Shown here piece by piece: positions 35,240-43,766 of a DNA stretch of 64,000 nucleotides. Numbering within the stretch: position 1 is the stretch's first letter; each line of letters opens with the position of its first letter. Source of the DNA: Brevundimonas vesicularis NBRC 12165 (lineage in GTDB: Bacteria; Pseudomonadota; Alphaproteobacteria; Caulobacterales; Caulobacteraceae); contig NZ_BCWM01000014.1 of assembly GCF_001592205.1 (NCBI RefSeq), positions 1 through 64,000 of the forward strand, in the 5' to 3' direction. The notes below the pieces were generated by a model that made no database searches, was not told where the DNA came from, and saw nothing but the letters and a program-made list of their open reading frames with translations. Made by a program: the position numbers and the translations under genes.

Positions 35240-36526
35240 TCAGGTCGGCCAAGTCTCTTCACTCGCGCCCAACACCTCGCCCGCCAGATACAGCGACCCG
35301 CAGATCGCCACGCGGCCGGCGCCCAGACGCAGCGCCAGATCCAGCGCCTCAGAAACCGAACCCGCCGGGGTCGCCGCCAGCCCATGCCCGCGCGCCACGG
35401 CCGCCAGGGCCGTCGGCTCGGCCGCCGCGCCGTCGAAGCCGACGGTGAACACCGTCGCCTGACTGTCCTTCAGCGCGGCGAAGAAACCGCCCGCGTCCTT
35501 GTTATTCAACATGCCGCAGATCAGGGCCAGGGGACGCGGCGCCCGCGCCTGACGCTCGGCCAGAAACGCCGCCAGCGCCCGCGCCGCATGGGGATTGTGC
35601 CCTCCGTCCAGCCACAGCTCCGCCTCCGCCGCCTTGGCCGCAGCGCCGTATGGACCCGCCGAAATCCTCTGCAGCCGGGCGGGCCAGCGCACGCGCTTCA
35701 GCCCCTCGGCGATCGCAGCCTCGGGCAGGTCCAGTTCGACCGCCGCCGCCACGGCTAGGGCCGCATTGTCGATCTGGTGCGCGCCTGCCAGGGCCGGCGC
35801 CGGCAGGTCCATGAACAGTTCGGCCGTCTGGAACGCCAGACCGCCCCGCTCGGCCCAGGCATCGAAGTCGACCCCCAGCACGGTCAGCCGTGCATGGACG
35901 TCCATCGCCCGCCGCTCGATGGCGGCCATCGCCTCTTCCTTCTGGCGTGCGATCACGGCCGGCGCTCCAGCCTTCAGCACACCCGCCTTTTCCGAGGCGA
36001 TGGCGGCCAGATCCGTGCCAAGGAACTCCGCATGATCGTAATCGACCGGCGCGATAACGCTAAGCAGCGGCCGCTCGATCACGTTTGTGGCGTCCAGCAC
36101 CCCGCCCAGACCCACTTCGATGATGGCCAGGTCGGCGGGCGTCTCGGACATGGCCAGGAAGGCGGCGGCGGTCGTGCTTTCGAACACCGTGGCCTCGCTG
36201 TCCGTCTCGGCCATGACCGCCTCGATCCGGTCCAGGATCGCGTTCAGATGGTCGTCCTCGATCAGCGTTCCAGCCAGCCGGATCCGTTCATTGAACCGCA
36301 CCAGATGGGGCGAGGTGTAGGCGTGCACCTTCAATCCCGCCGCCTCGGCGATGGCGCGGATCAGGGCCACGGTCGAACCCTTGCCGTTGGTGCCCGCCAC
36401 ATGGATCACCGGCGGAAGCTTGTGCTGCGGATCGCCAAGGGCCGCGCACAGCACGCGCATTCTTTCCAGCGAGAGGTCGATCCGCTGGGGGTGGCGCGCG
36501 CGTAGTCGTTCGGAGACGGGATCCAT
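35240..36526 (-). CDS. folC: Bifunctional dihydrofolate/folylpolyglutamate synthase
   Basis: A 428-residue Mur-ligase-fold enzyme that adds glutamate to dihydropteroate and folates. The P-loop VAGTNGKGSTVALI is at residues 43-56, SPHLVRFNERI is the folate loop, and VGLGGVLDATN and PVDYDHAEFLG are further family blocks. Length is typical. AAAGGAGG precedes the ATG strongly, consistent with independent translation. It is usually next to accD in alphaproteobacteria; here a DoxX-like gene on the other strand lies between. Confidence 0.95.
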   Translation of the reverse strand: MDPVSERLRARHPQRIDLSLERMRVLCAALGDPQHKLPPVIHVAGTNGKGSTVALIRAIAEAAGLKVHAYTSPHLVRFNERIRLAGTLIEDDHLNAILDRIEAVMAETDSEATVFESTTAAAFLAMSETPADLAIIEVGLGGVLDATNVIERPLLSVIAPVDYDHAEFLGTDLAAIASEKAGVLKAGAPAVIARQKEEAMAAIERRAMDVHARLTVLGVDFDAWAERGGLAFQTAELFMDLPAPALAGAHQIDNAALAVAAAVELDLPEAAIAEGLKRVRWPARLQRISAGPYGAAAKAAEAELWLDGGHNPHAARALAAFLAERQARAPRPLALICGMLNNKDAGGFFAALKDSQATVFTVGFDGAAAEPTALAAVARGHGLAATPAGSVSEALDLALRLGAGRVAICGSLYLAGEVLGASEETWPT

Positions 36527-36562
36527 CCGCCTCCTTTACCCCCTGATTTCGAGAACCGCGAC

Positions 36563-37006
36563 ATGACTTCCAGGCCGCAGATCAGAACAGCGGCGCGCCT
36601 CGTCCTCGCGGCCGTCTTCCTAGGCGCAGGGGCGCTGCATCTGATGGTCCCCGGCCCCTTCGTGCGGATCACGCCGGCGTGGGTTCCGCAGCCGGCCCTG
36701 ATCGTGGCCCTGACGGGGATCGCCGAACTGCTGGGCGCGGCGGGTCTGACGATCCCGCGCCTACGGGTCGCCGCTGGCTGGGCGCTGGCCGCCTACGCCG
36801 TCTGCGTCTACCCGGCCAACATCCAGCATGCCGTGAACTTTATGACGCCGGGCGCGGGTGTCGGCTGGGCCTATCACGGCCCGCGCCTGCTATTTCAGCC
36901 GGTCATCGTTTGGTGGTGCCTGTGGGCCTCGACCGCGATCGACTGGCCCTTCAGACGGTCTCAGGCGGCGGCGCGGGTTCCGCCCATCAGAATGGACAGG
37001 ATCTGA
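36563..37006 (+). CDS. DoxX-like membrane protein
   Basis: A 147-residue protein with four predicted transmembrane helices, opening RLVLAAVFLGAGALHL and continuing with IAELLGAAGL, typical of small DoxX/DUF417-like proteins. Function is not established; several DoxX relatives are linked to respiratory or redox processes. It is divergent from folC with 36 bases between starts, and its 3' end overlaps the accD 3' end by 46 bases on the opposite strand. It breaks the usual accD-folC adjacency, which suggests a later insertion. Confidence 0.72.
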   Translation: MTSRPQIRTAARLVLAAVFLGAGALHLMVPGPFVRITPAWVPQPALIVALTGIAELLGAAGLTIPRLRVAAGWALAAYAVCVYPANIQHAVNFMTPGAGVGWAYHGPRLLFQPVIVWWCLWASTAIDWPFRRSQAAARVPPIRMDRI

Positions 37007-37851
37007 CCCAGGGTGCGCGGCAGGTCGGCGCGGGTCACGACCCGGTCCACCATGCCCTTTTCCTGCAGATATTCGGCGCGCTGGAAGCCGGGCGGCAGCT
37101 TCTCGCGGATGGTCGCCTCGATCACGCGCGGTCCGGCGAAACCGATCAGGGCGCCCGGTTCGGCCAGATGCACATCGCCCAGCATGGCATAGGAGGCCGT
37201 CACCCCGCCCGTCGTCGGGTCCGTCAGGACCACGGCGTAGGGCAGTCTGGCGTCCTTCAGCTCTTCGATGGCCAGGGTGGTGCGCGCCATCTGCATCAGC
37301 GACAGGGCGCCCTCCTGCATCCGCGCGCCGCCGGCGGCGGTGAAACAGACCAGCGGAACCTTGCGGCTCACCGCCTCGCGCGCGGCCTTGATGAAGGCCT
37401 CGCCCGCCGCCATGCCCAGCGACCCGCCCATGAAGGTGAAGTCCTGGACGATCACGACCGCATCCTGACCGCCGACCGAACCATAGCCGATGGCCATGGT
37501 GTCCTTGCGGCCCGCCGCCTTGCGCGCGGCGTTCAGGCGATCCTTGTAGGATTTGCCGTCCGAGAATTTCAACGGATCTTCCGGCACGTCCGGCGTGTCG
37601 ATGGACTGGAAGACGCCGCCGTCGAAGGTGGCCTTCAGGCGGGTCGGCGCATCGATGCGCATATGCCGGCCCGACGGCGTCACCCAAAGGGCGGCCTCCA
37701 GGTCCGAGCGATACAGCATCTCGCCGCTGTCGGGATCCTTGACCCAGAGATTGTCCGGCGTGTCGCGGCGCGACACGATCTTGCGGACGCCGGGCGCAAA
37801 GCGGCTCAGCCAGCCGCCGCGCTTTTCCTGAGGCTTGGTCTTGTCGTTCAT
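36961..37851 (-). CDS. accD: Acetyl-CoA carboxylase carboxyltransferase subunit beta
   Basis: A 296-residue carboxyltransferase beta subunit that, with AccA, transfers carboxyl from biotin to acetyl-CoA in the first step of fatty-acid synthesis. The crotonase-type core is present (GGSLGMAAGEAF, SAGGARMQEG-like block, GVTASYAMLGD, FAGPRVIE). The N-terminal zinc ribbon, which needs four cysteines in most bacteria, shows none: the region LWVKDPDSGEMLYRSDLE lacks every Cys. The start at MNDKTKP is preferred over a longer frame. It lies 10 bases after trpA in the trp operon, an arrangement found in many alphaproteobacteria. Confidence 0.95.
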   Translation of the reverse strand: MNDKTKPQEKRGGWLSRFAPGVRKIVSRRDTPDNLWVKDPDSGEMLYRSDLEAALWVTPSGRHMRIDAPTRLKATFDGGVFQSIDTPDVPEDPLKFSDGKSYKDRLNAARKAAGRKDTMAIGYGSVGGQDAVVIVQDFTFMGGSLGMAAGEAFIKAAREAVSRKVPLVCFTAAGGARMQEGALSLMQMARTTLAIEELKDARLPYAVVLTDPTTGGVTASYAMLGDVHLAEPGALIGFAGPRVIEATIREKLPPGFQRAEYLQEKGMVDRVVTRADLPRTLGQILSILMGGTRAAA

Positions 37852-37861
37852 CCGCGCGCTC

Positions 37862-38704
37862 TTAGACGGTTTCCGCCACGGAAGCACTAGCGGCGACGGA
37901 TCGAACCGCGTCGCCCAGCGCCTTCACGCGGGCCAGAACGCGCGGCGCGACGGGTTCGTTCGCCTCCAGCGCCGCCGCCACCTCGTCCACCAGGGCCGAG
38001 CCCACGACCACCGCATCGGCGACGCGGGCGATTTCGGCGGCCCGTTCCGGCGTCTTGACCCCGAAGCCGACCGCGACCGGCAGGCCCGAGGCCTTGCGCA
38101 CCCGCTCTACGGCCGGCGCCACCACATCCGCGTTCGCTTCCTTGACGCCCGTCACGCCCGCGACGGCGACATAATAGACGAAGCCCGACGTGCCCTGGAC
38201 CACGATCTTTAGCCGCTCGTCGTCCGAGGTCGGCGTCGCCAGGCGGATCAGCGAGATCGAAACCTTGTCCAGCGCCTCGATCAGAGGCCCGGCCTCTTCC
38301 GGCGGGCAGTCCACCACGATCAGCCCGTCGATGCCGCAGTCGGCCGCATAGGCGGCGAAGGCGTCATAGCCCAGGCTCTCGATCGGGTTCAGATAACCCA
38401 TCAGCACGATGGGCGTCGCGTCGTCGCCCTTACGGAATTCCTTGGCCAAATCCATGGTCGAGCGCAGGCCGAAACCGGCCGCCATGCCGCGGATCGCCGC
38501 CCGCTGAATCGGCGGTCCCTCGGCCATCGGATCGCTGAACGGAAAGCCCAGTTCGATGATGTCCGCGCCCGCAGCCGGCAGGCCGTTCAGGATCGCCAGC
38601 GCCTCTTCGCGCGACGGGTCGCCGCCCATCACATAGGGAATGAAGGCCGCACGGCCCTCGGCCTTCAGCGCCTTGAAGCGCGCGTCGATACGGGCGGTGG
38701 TCAT
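37862..38704 (-). CDS. trpA: Tryptophan synthase alpha subunit
   Basis: A 280-residue TIM-barrel enzyme that cleaves indole-3-glycerol phosphate. IIELGFPFSDPMAEGP carries the catalytic Glu, LIVVDCPPEEA the catalytic Asp, and VGFGVKTPE the phosphate-binding loop. It forms an alpha2-beta2 complex with TrpB, which channels indole. The ATG overlaps the stop of the secreted protein gene upstream (ATGA), so trpA translation is coupled to a gene that is not part of tryptophan synthesis. accD follows 10 bases later. Confidence 0.97.
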   Translation of the reverse strand: MTTARIDARFKALKAEGRAAFIPYVMGGDPSREEALAILNGLPAAGADIIELGFPFSDPMAEGPPIQRAAIRGMAAGFGLRSTMDLAKEFRKGDDATPIVLMGYLNPIESLGYDAFAAYAADCGIDGLIVVDCPPEEAGPLIEALDKVSISLIRLATPTSDDERLKIVVQGTSGFVYYVAVAGVTGVKEANADVVAPAVERVRKASGLPVAVGFGVKTPERAAEIARVADAVVVGSALVDEVAAALEANEPVAPRVLARVKALGDAVRSVAASASVAETV

Positions 38705-39168
38705 TGTTGCGGCGATCCGGCGGCGGCAGGCGGTGTCGCGGCCGCGGCAGCCGCGCAAACGTCGCCCGGAATGGTGGCGAAGCCCAGATAGCCGAGCAGT
38801 TCGGCGACGGCGGTCTTTGTGGTGTCGTAGAAGGCGACCATCTGCATGCCGTCGCAGCCGCCGGCCTCGCGGCGCTTGATGAAGACGACGCGGTTGTCGT
38901 CGCCGCCGGCGGCCAGCCAGTTCTTGGTTTCCAGATCGGCGATATAGGCGTCGGCCAGAGCGCCGATCTGGCCCAGCTGTGCGGTCACGCAATAGGCTCG
39001 CCCCGTCAGATTGTTCAGCCCCCCGCAATCGGGCGACAGCTCCGCGCCGGGAAGCAGGCCGACGTCGGCCGGACCGCCTTGCGGCGCAGCGGGGGCCGGC
39101 GTCTGGGCCTGCACGGCCGCAGCGGACAAACTCATCACGGCGGTCGCCGCCAACAGACTACGGATCAC
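38701..39168 (-). CDS. Secreted protein of unknown function inside the trp operon
   Basis: A 155-residue protein. The GTG start at 39168 overlaps the trpB stop (GTGA) and has GGGAGTG upstream, and the stop overlaps the trpA start (ATGA), so it is locked between the two. A signal peptide (first 22 residues, ending AVQAQ) predicts a periplasmic product. The mature part has four cysteines (SPDCGGL, RAYCVTA, AGGCDGM, GDVCAAA), enough for two disulfides, and a likely alpha/beta region with [13 protein letters not shown] do not recognise the family. No link to tryptophan is visible beyond position. Confidence 0.8.
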   Translation of the reverse strand: MIRSLLAATAVMSLSAAAVQAQTPAPAAPQGGPADVGLLPGAELSPDCGGLNNLTGRAYCVTAQLGQIGALADAYIADLETKNWLAAGGDDNRVVFIKRREAGGCDGMQMVAFYDTTKTAVAELLGYLGFATIPGDVCAAAAAATPPAAAGSPQQ

Positions 39169-40439
39169 AGGTTCACTCCCAGATGTTTGGCGACCTGGAA
39201 GATGTCCTTGTCGCCGCGCCCCGACATCAGCAGGACGACGTCGCCGCCCTTGCCGACTTCGCGCGCCACTTCGCCCGTCCGCGCCAGGGCGTGGGCCGGC
39301 TCCAGCGCCGGAATGATGCCTTCCAGCTTCGAGCACAGCTGGAACGCTTCCAGCGCCTCATTGTCCGTCGCCGAGCGGTATTCGGCCCGGCCGATGTCGT
39401 GCAGCCAGGCGTGTTCCGGCCCGATGCCCGGATAGTCCAGCCCGGCCGAGATCGAGTGCCCCTCGACGATGTTGCCGTCTTCGTCCTGAAGCAGGTACGT
39501 CCGGTTGCCGTGCAGCACGCCCGACCGCCCGCCCTTCAGCGAGGCCGCGTGATCCGGCGTATCCAGCCCGTGGCCGGCCGCTTCGACGCCGATCAGCCGC
39601 ACGCCCTCGTCCTCGATGAAGGGGTGGAAGGTGCCGATGGCGTTCGAGCCACCGCCGATGCAAGCGACCACCGCTTCGGGCAGCTTGCCCATCCGGGCCA
39701 TCGATTGGCTCTTGATCTCCTTGCCGATCACCGACTGGAAATCGCGCACCATGGCTGGATAGGGGTGCGGACCCGCCGCCGTGCCGATGATGTAATAGGT
39801 GTCCGAGACGTTGGTCACCCAGTCGCGCATCGCCTCGTTCATCGCGTCCTTAAGGGTCGCGGCGCCCGCCGTGACCGAGAAGACTTCCGAGCCCAACAGG
39901 CGCATGCGGAACACGTTCGGCTGCTGCCGCTCCACATCCACCGCGCCCATATAGACCGTGCAGGGCAGGCCGAACCGCGCCGACACGGTCGCCGAGGCGA
40001 CGCCGTGCTGACCCGCGCCGGTCTCGGCGATGATGCGCGTCTTGCCCATGCGGCGGGCCAGCAGGATCTGGCCCATGCAGTTGTTGATCTTGTGCGCGCC
40101 CGTATGGTTCAGGTCCTCGCGCTTCAGCCAGATCCGCGCGCCACCGAAATGTTCGGTCAGGCGCTCGGCGAAATACAGCGGGCTTTCGCGACCGACATAG
40201 TGGGTCAGAAAGCTGTCCAGCTCGGCCTGGAAGCTGGGGTCCGCCTTGGCCGCCTTGTAAGCCGCATCCAGCTCGTGGATCAGCGGCATCAGGGTCTCGG
40301 CCACGAACTGACCGCCGTACGGACCGAAGCGACCCTGCGCGTCCGGCCAGGCGTAGGCGTTCGACAGCGGCTGGGTTGAATCGGCGGCTTGGATGGGGGC
40401 CACGATGGGGGTCTGGGCGTTCACGGTTTCGACTTTCAC
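39165..40439 (-). CDS. trpB: Tryptophan synthase beta subunit
   Basis: A 424-residue PLP enzyme that condenses indole and serine. The PLP lysine is Lys117 in [15 protein letters not shown] is the phosphate-binding loop and ETGAGQHG is the conserved catalytic loop containing Glu. The first 30 residues are a non-homologous extension, and the start is a GTG 17 bases after trpF without a clear ribosome-binding site; a second GTG five codons later is possible. The stop overlaps the next gene by GTGA. Confidence 0.96.
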   Translation of the reverse strand: MKVETVNAQTPIVAPIQAADSTQPLSNAYAWPDAQGRFGPYGGQFVAETLMPLIHELDAAYKAAKADPSFQAELDSFLTHYVGRESPLYFAERLTEHFGGARIWLKREDLNHTGAHKINNCMGQILLARRMGKTRIIAETGAGQHGVASATVSARFGLPCTVYMGAVDVERQQPNVFRMRLLGSEVFSVTAGAATLKDAMNEAMRDWVTNVSDTYYIIGTAAGPHPYPAMVRDFQSVIGKEIKSQSMARMGKLPEAVVACIGGGSNAIGTFHPFIEDEGVRLIGVEAAGHGLDTPDHAASLKGGRSGVLHGNRTYLLQDEDGNIVEGHSISAGLDYPGIGPEHAWLHDIGRAEYRSATDNEALEAFQLCSKLEGIIPALEPAHALARTGEVAREVGKGGDVVLLMSGRGDKDIFQVAKHLGVNL

Positions 40440-40456
40440 GCGGAGAGGCGTCGCAA

Positions 40457-41098
40457 TTACGACCGGCGCGCGTTTTGGATGAAGGTCGCGATCCGGTCGG
40501 CGTCCTTAACACCCGGCGCGCTTTCCACGCCAGAGGACACATCGACCATGGGCGCGCCCGTAATCCTCAGCGCCTCGGCCACATTGTCCGGGTTGAGACC
40601 GCCCGCCAGGAACCACGGATGGCGAAACGCCCGGTCCGCCAGCAGGGTCCAGTCGAAAGCCAACCCATGCCCTCCACTGTAGAAGGCCCCCTTGGGCGCT
40701 TTGGCGTCCAGCAGCAGGTGGTCTGCCGACGCTTCCATCGCTTCCAGTCCGACCAAGTCCTCTGCGCCGGCCACCCCCACCGCCTTGATCACTGGAATTT
40801 CCCAGTCGGCCCGTGCGTTACGAACCTGAAGCGGCGTTTCGCGACCATGCAGCTGGATCATGTCGGGCCGAAGATCATGAACCAGATCGTCCATCTCAGG
40901 ACCGACCATGTCGGCAAACAACAATACGGTTTTCGCTCGGCCGCGCGCCCGATCCACCAGCCGCTTCGCCAAGGCCGGCCCCGCGTACCGCGGACTGGCC
41001 TTGACCATCACGAAGCCGACGAAATCCGCCCCCGCATCCAGCGCGGCATCCAGCGTGTCCGGCGTGGTCAGGCCGCAGATCTTGATCTTGGTGGTCAT
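40457..41098 (-). CDS. trpF: Phosphoribosylanthranilate isomerase
   Basis: A 213-residue TIM-barrel isomerase. [13 protein letters not shown] carries the catalytic Cys, VQLHG-type MIQLHGRE lies mid-protein, and [13 protein letters not shown] with DVSSGVES is the C-terminal phosphate-binding region. It converts phosphoribosylanthranilate to CdRP. ATG 41098 is chosen; the longer frame has no support. It is the first gene of the run trpF-trpB-x-trpA-accD and starts 40 bases from the rsuA stop, so a promoter may lie in or before the end of rsuA. Confidence 0.95.
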   Translation of the reverse strand: MTTKIKICGLTTPDTLDAALDAGADFVGFVMVKASPRYAGPALAKRLVDRARGRAKTVLLFADMVGPEMDDLVHDLRPDMIQLHGRETPLQVRNARADWEIPVIKAVGVAGAEDLVGLEAMEASADHLLLDAKAPKGAFYSGGHGLAFDWTLLADRAFRHPWFLAGGLNPDNVAEALRITGAPMVDVSSGVESAPGVKDADRIATFIQNARRS

Positions 41099-41138
41099 CC
41101 CTCGACCTGCGCGTCCGATCCCGCAGGCGTCAAGAGCT

Positions 41139-41891
41139 TCAACCCAGGCTCCCGGGCGTCGTGAAAATCGAGGCGACCTCATCCGCCGTCGCCAGCCGCC
41201 ACTGACCGGGCGCCAGATCGGCGGGCAGAACCAGTCCGCCCAGCCGTTCGCGATGCAGGGTCTCGACGTGGTTGCCGGCGGCCGCGAACATCCGGCGCAC
41301 CTGATGATAGCGCCCCTCCGTCACCGTCAGCAGGGCCTCGGTCGGCGACACCACCTCCAGCACCGCCGGCGCAAGCGGTTTGTCCTCGCCCTCCAGGACC
41401 AGCTCGCCCGAGGCGAACAGCGCGCCTTCCGTGCCCGTTAGAGGCCGCGCCAGACCCGCCCGGTAAACCTTGGCCACATGCCGCTTGGGACTGATCACCC
41501 GGTGTAGCAGATCCCCGTCGTCGGTCAGCAGCAGCAGGCCCGTCGTCTGCTTGTCCAGCCGTCCGATGGTCGAGATGGCGGGATCGCGCGCCCGCCAACG
41601 TCCCGGCAGGATGTCATAGACCAGCGCCCCCTCTTCCTTGTGTGAGCAGGTCATGCCCAGCGGCTTGTTCAGCAGGATCACCAGCCCTTGCACGGGGTCC
41701 AGCGGCTCGCCATCGATCTCCATTCGCGTGGGCAGGTCCGGCGTCACCGCAATGCGTTTGGACACGTCCGTCAGGTCCGCCCCGTCCAGCACGATGCCGC
41801 CCGCCTTGGCCATCCGCGCCATCTCGGCGCGCGAGCCGTAACCCATCGAGCCCAGCAAACGATCGACCCTCGACGTCGGGACTTTCTTCAT
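41139..41891 (-). CDS. rsuA: 16S rRNA pseudouridine synthase (RsuA/RluB/E/F family)
   Basis: A 250-residue pseudouridine synthase with an N-terminal S4 RNA-binding domain (RVDRLLGSMGYGSRAE at the start) and the catalytic GRLDKQTTGLLLLT motif whose Asp is the nucleophile. NKPLGMTCSHKEEG and EGRYHQVRRM are further family blocks. The most likely site is U516 of 16S rRNA, but RluE/F activities cannot be excluded. The ATG directly abuts the 30-base hairpin motif at 41892-41921, which would place the start at the base of a stem. Confidence 0.88.
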   Translation of the reverse strand: MKKVPTSRVDRLLGSMGYGSRAEMARMAKAGGIVLDGADLTDVSKRIAVTPDLPTRMEIDGEPLDPVQGLVILLNKPLGMTCSHKEEGALVYDILPGRWRARDPAISTIGRLDKQTTGLLLLTDDGDLLHRVISPKRHVAKVYRAGLARPLTGTEGALFASGELVLEGEDKPLAPAVLEVVSPTEALLTVTEGRYHQVRRMFAAAGNHVETLHRERLGGLVLPADLAPGQWRLATADEVASIFTTPGSLG

Positions 41892-41921
41892 GCGCTACCG
41901 CCCTTCGGACTGCTTGAGCGC
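41892..41921 (-). promoter_or_regulatory. Hairpin leader motif, copy 3 (rsuA leader)
   Basis: Read on the minus strand, GCGCT and AGCGC form the outer stem, with CAAGCAG, an inner GTCC/GGGC stem and GGT between. The AGCGC arm is followed directly by the rsuA ATG, and the next bases (ATGAAGAAAGT) match the sequence after copy 2 (ACCAAGAAAGT) at 8 of 11 positions. The start codon therefore lies at the base of the stem, so folding could affect ribosome access. Confidence 0.55.
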
Positions 41922-41923
41922 GG

Positions 41924-42823
41924 TCACTTCACCGCCTCGAACAGCTTGTAGCCACCCGCCTCGGCGACCAGCCGCACCCGCTTGAACGCCGCGTTCAACT
42001 CGGCCTCATAGGGAAGGTGCCGGTTGGCGACGACCCAGGCGACGCCGCCCTTTTTGAGCAGCTCGGCCGCCTTGCGGATGAAGGCCTGACCCAGCCGACG
42101 GTCCTCGGCCCCGCCGTCGTGGAAGGGGGGATTGCTGACCACGAAATCCTTGTCGCCCTTAGCTTCCAGGGTGCGGGCGTCCGACCACCAGACCTTGGCG
42201 CGGTCGTCCTCGATATTGCGGCGAGCGGCCTGGATGGCGCGGCGATCCAGATCGACCATCTTCAGTTTGCTCACGGCGGGCGAGCGCAGCACCACGATCG
42301 ACAGCGCGCCATAGCCGCAGCCCAGGTCGATCCCCTCACCCTTCATCGCCGGCAGATGTTCGGCCAGCAGCGCCGAGCCCGGATCGATCCGGTCCCAGGC
42401 GAACACGCCGGGCTGCGACCAGGCCTCCAACCCCGGCACGATCTGCGGCTCGCCCGCGGCGATGGCTTCGTCCAGCCCCTCGACCGTTTCGGGCCGAATG
42501 ACGATGCAGCGGCGATGGTGCGCCTTGGCCGTCTCGGCGACCTCGACCCCAAACGCCTTCAACTCCTTGGCCAGGCGCGATCCGCCCTTGTCCTTGAGCG
42601 CCATGACGTCCAGCCGTCCGCCGACCTTCAGCGCCTTCAGCGCCAGGGCCAGCACATAGCGCCGCTCCAGCACGCCGGGCGGGGCGTAGATCATGATGCT
42701 GTCGGCCGAGCCCGGTTCCTGCGCCTCCAGCGCCGCCGAGTCGGGGATCAGGGGCGAGGTCTGGATTGCATCGCCGGGCGGATCGAAGACGACCGGCGGG
42801 CGGCCATACAGCAGCGTGGTCAT
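41924..42823 (-). CDS. RsmC-like class I methyltransferase
   Basis: A 299-residue SAM-dependent methyltransferase. IDLGCGYGALS is motif I and VSNPPFHDGG the NPP[FY] motif IV typical of base N-methyltransferases; the N-terminal half lacks a strong SAM motif, as in RsmC and RlmG, where it is a degenerate copy. The most likely substrate is guanine N2 in rRNA (16S G1207 for RsmC). ATG 42823 follows the uppP stop by 4 bases, so these two are co-transcribed; the upstream part of the open frame overlaps uppP and is rejected. Confidence 0.85.
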   Translation of the reverse strand: MTTLLYGRPPVVFDPPGDAIQTSPLIPDSAALEAQEPGSADSIMIYAPPGVLERRYVLALALKALKVGGRLDVMALKDKGGSRLAKELKAFGVEVAETAKAHHRRCIVIRPETVEGLDEAIAAGEPQIVPGLEAWSQPGVFAWDRIDPGSALLAEHLPAMKGEGIDLGCGYGALSIVVLRSPAVSKLKMVDLDRRAIQAARRNIEDDRAKVWWSDARTLEAKGDKDFVVSNPPFHDGGAEDRRLGQAFIRKAAELLKKGGVAWVVANRHLPYEAELNAAFKRVRLVAEAGGYKLFEAVK

Positions 42824-42827
42824 GGTC

Positions 42828-43628
42828 TCAGAACCCCGCCTGCAACAGCGCCAGACCCACGACCCCCACCACGATCCGCCACCAGGCGAAGACGCCGAAG
42901 CCGCGCCTGGACACGAAATCCAGCAGGAACCGCACCACCGCCAGGGCCGAGAGGAAGGCCACGACAAAACCCACGACGATCAGGCCGATGTCGCTGAAAT
43001 CCAGCGTCTTGTGGTTCTTCAGCAGGTCATAGGCCACCGCCGCCCCCATGGTGGGCAGGGCCAGAAAGAAGCTGAACTCGGCCGCCGACCGCTTGTCGGT
43101 CTTCAGCAGCAGCCCGCCGGCGATGGTGGCGCCGGACCGCGACACGCCGGGGATCATGGCTAGGCACTGGAACAGGCCGATCAGGAAATAAATCCGCATC
43201 GGATAGGTCTCGGCGTCCAGCCAGCGGGGCTTCTTGTCCATCCGGTCCAGCAGCAGCAGGATCACCCCACCGACGATCAGGGCGATGCACACCACCTGGG
43301 GCGTCTCGAACAGCACGGTCTTGATGAAGTCATAGGCCAGGAAACCGATCACGACGGCCGGCGCGAAGGCGACCAGCAGGCCGATCAGGAACCGCCGCGC
43401 CTCGGCGTCGAAGGGCCAGCGCGTCGCCAGGGTCCACAGCTTTTTGAAATAGACGCTGACGATGGCCAGCAGGGCGCCCAGCTGGATCACGATCTCGAAG
43501 GTCTTGCCCGCGCTCTCGAAGCCCATGAAGTGGCCCAGCAGCAGCATATGGCCGGTGGACGAGACCGGAATGAACTCGGTCAGCCCCTCGACCAGACCCA
43601 GAATGATGGCGGCAAGCCAGTCCGACAT
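42828..43628 (-). CDS. uppP: Undecaprenyl-diphosphate phosphatase
   Basis: A 266-residue inner-membrane phosphatase (BacA family) with about eight helices that recycles undecaprenyl pyrophosphate for peptidoglycan and other envelope polymers. The two catalytic blocks are [14 protein letters not shown] near residue 14 and [10 protein letters not shown] near residue 160. GAGGG lies 6 bases before ATG 43628; the longer frame would start with TTG at 43646. It lies upstream of the methyltransferase gene and is divergent from the cation efflux gene. Confidence 0.96.
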   Translation of the reverse strand: MSDWLAAIILGLVEGLTEFIPVSSTGHMLLLGHFMGFESAGKTFEIVIQLGALLAIVSVYFKKLWTLATRWPFDAEARRFLIGLLVAFAPAVVIGFLAYDFIKTVLFETPQVVCIALIVGGVILLLLDRMDKKPRWLDAETYPMRIYFLIGLFQCLAMIPGVSRSGATIAGGLLLKTDKRSAAEFSFFLALPTMGAAVAYDLLKNHKTLDFSDIGLIVVGFVVAFLSALAVVRFLLDFVSRRGFGVFAWWRIVVGVVGLALLQAGF

Positions 43629-43766
43629 GAGACCCTCGAAAACCAATGCGCCCCGAACGCGCTGCGCCCGGATGCCTTCCCCCTAGAGCATGATCGTTTC
43701 TGACGGAACGACCCGTTTGGGCCAGCGGTTGGCTTTCAGCCACGTTTGCGCGAGAAGAAGCCGAAA

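Noticed and set aside
40440..41138. trp attenuator leader peptide before trpF or trpB
   Set aside because: No short ORF with tandem Trp codons and no mutually exclusive hairpins followed by a T-tract were seen.
43683..43766. Known alphaproteobacterial repeat starting TAGAGCATGATCGTTTC
   Set aside because: The first bases resemble a common intergenic element, but the expected inverted second half is absent, so it is not reported as a repeat.
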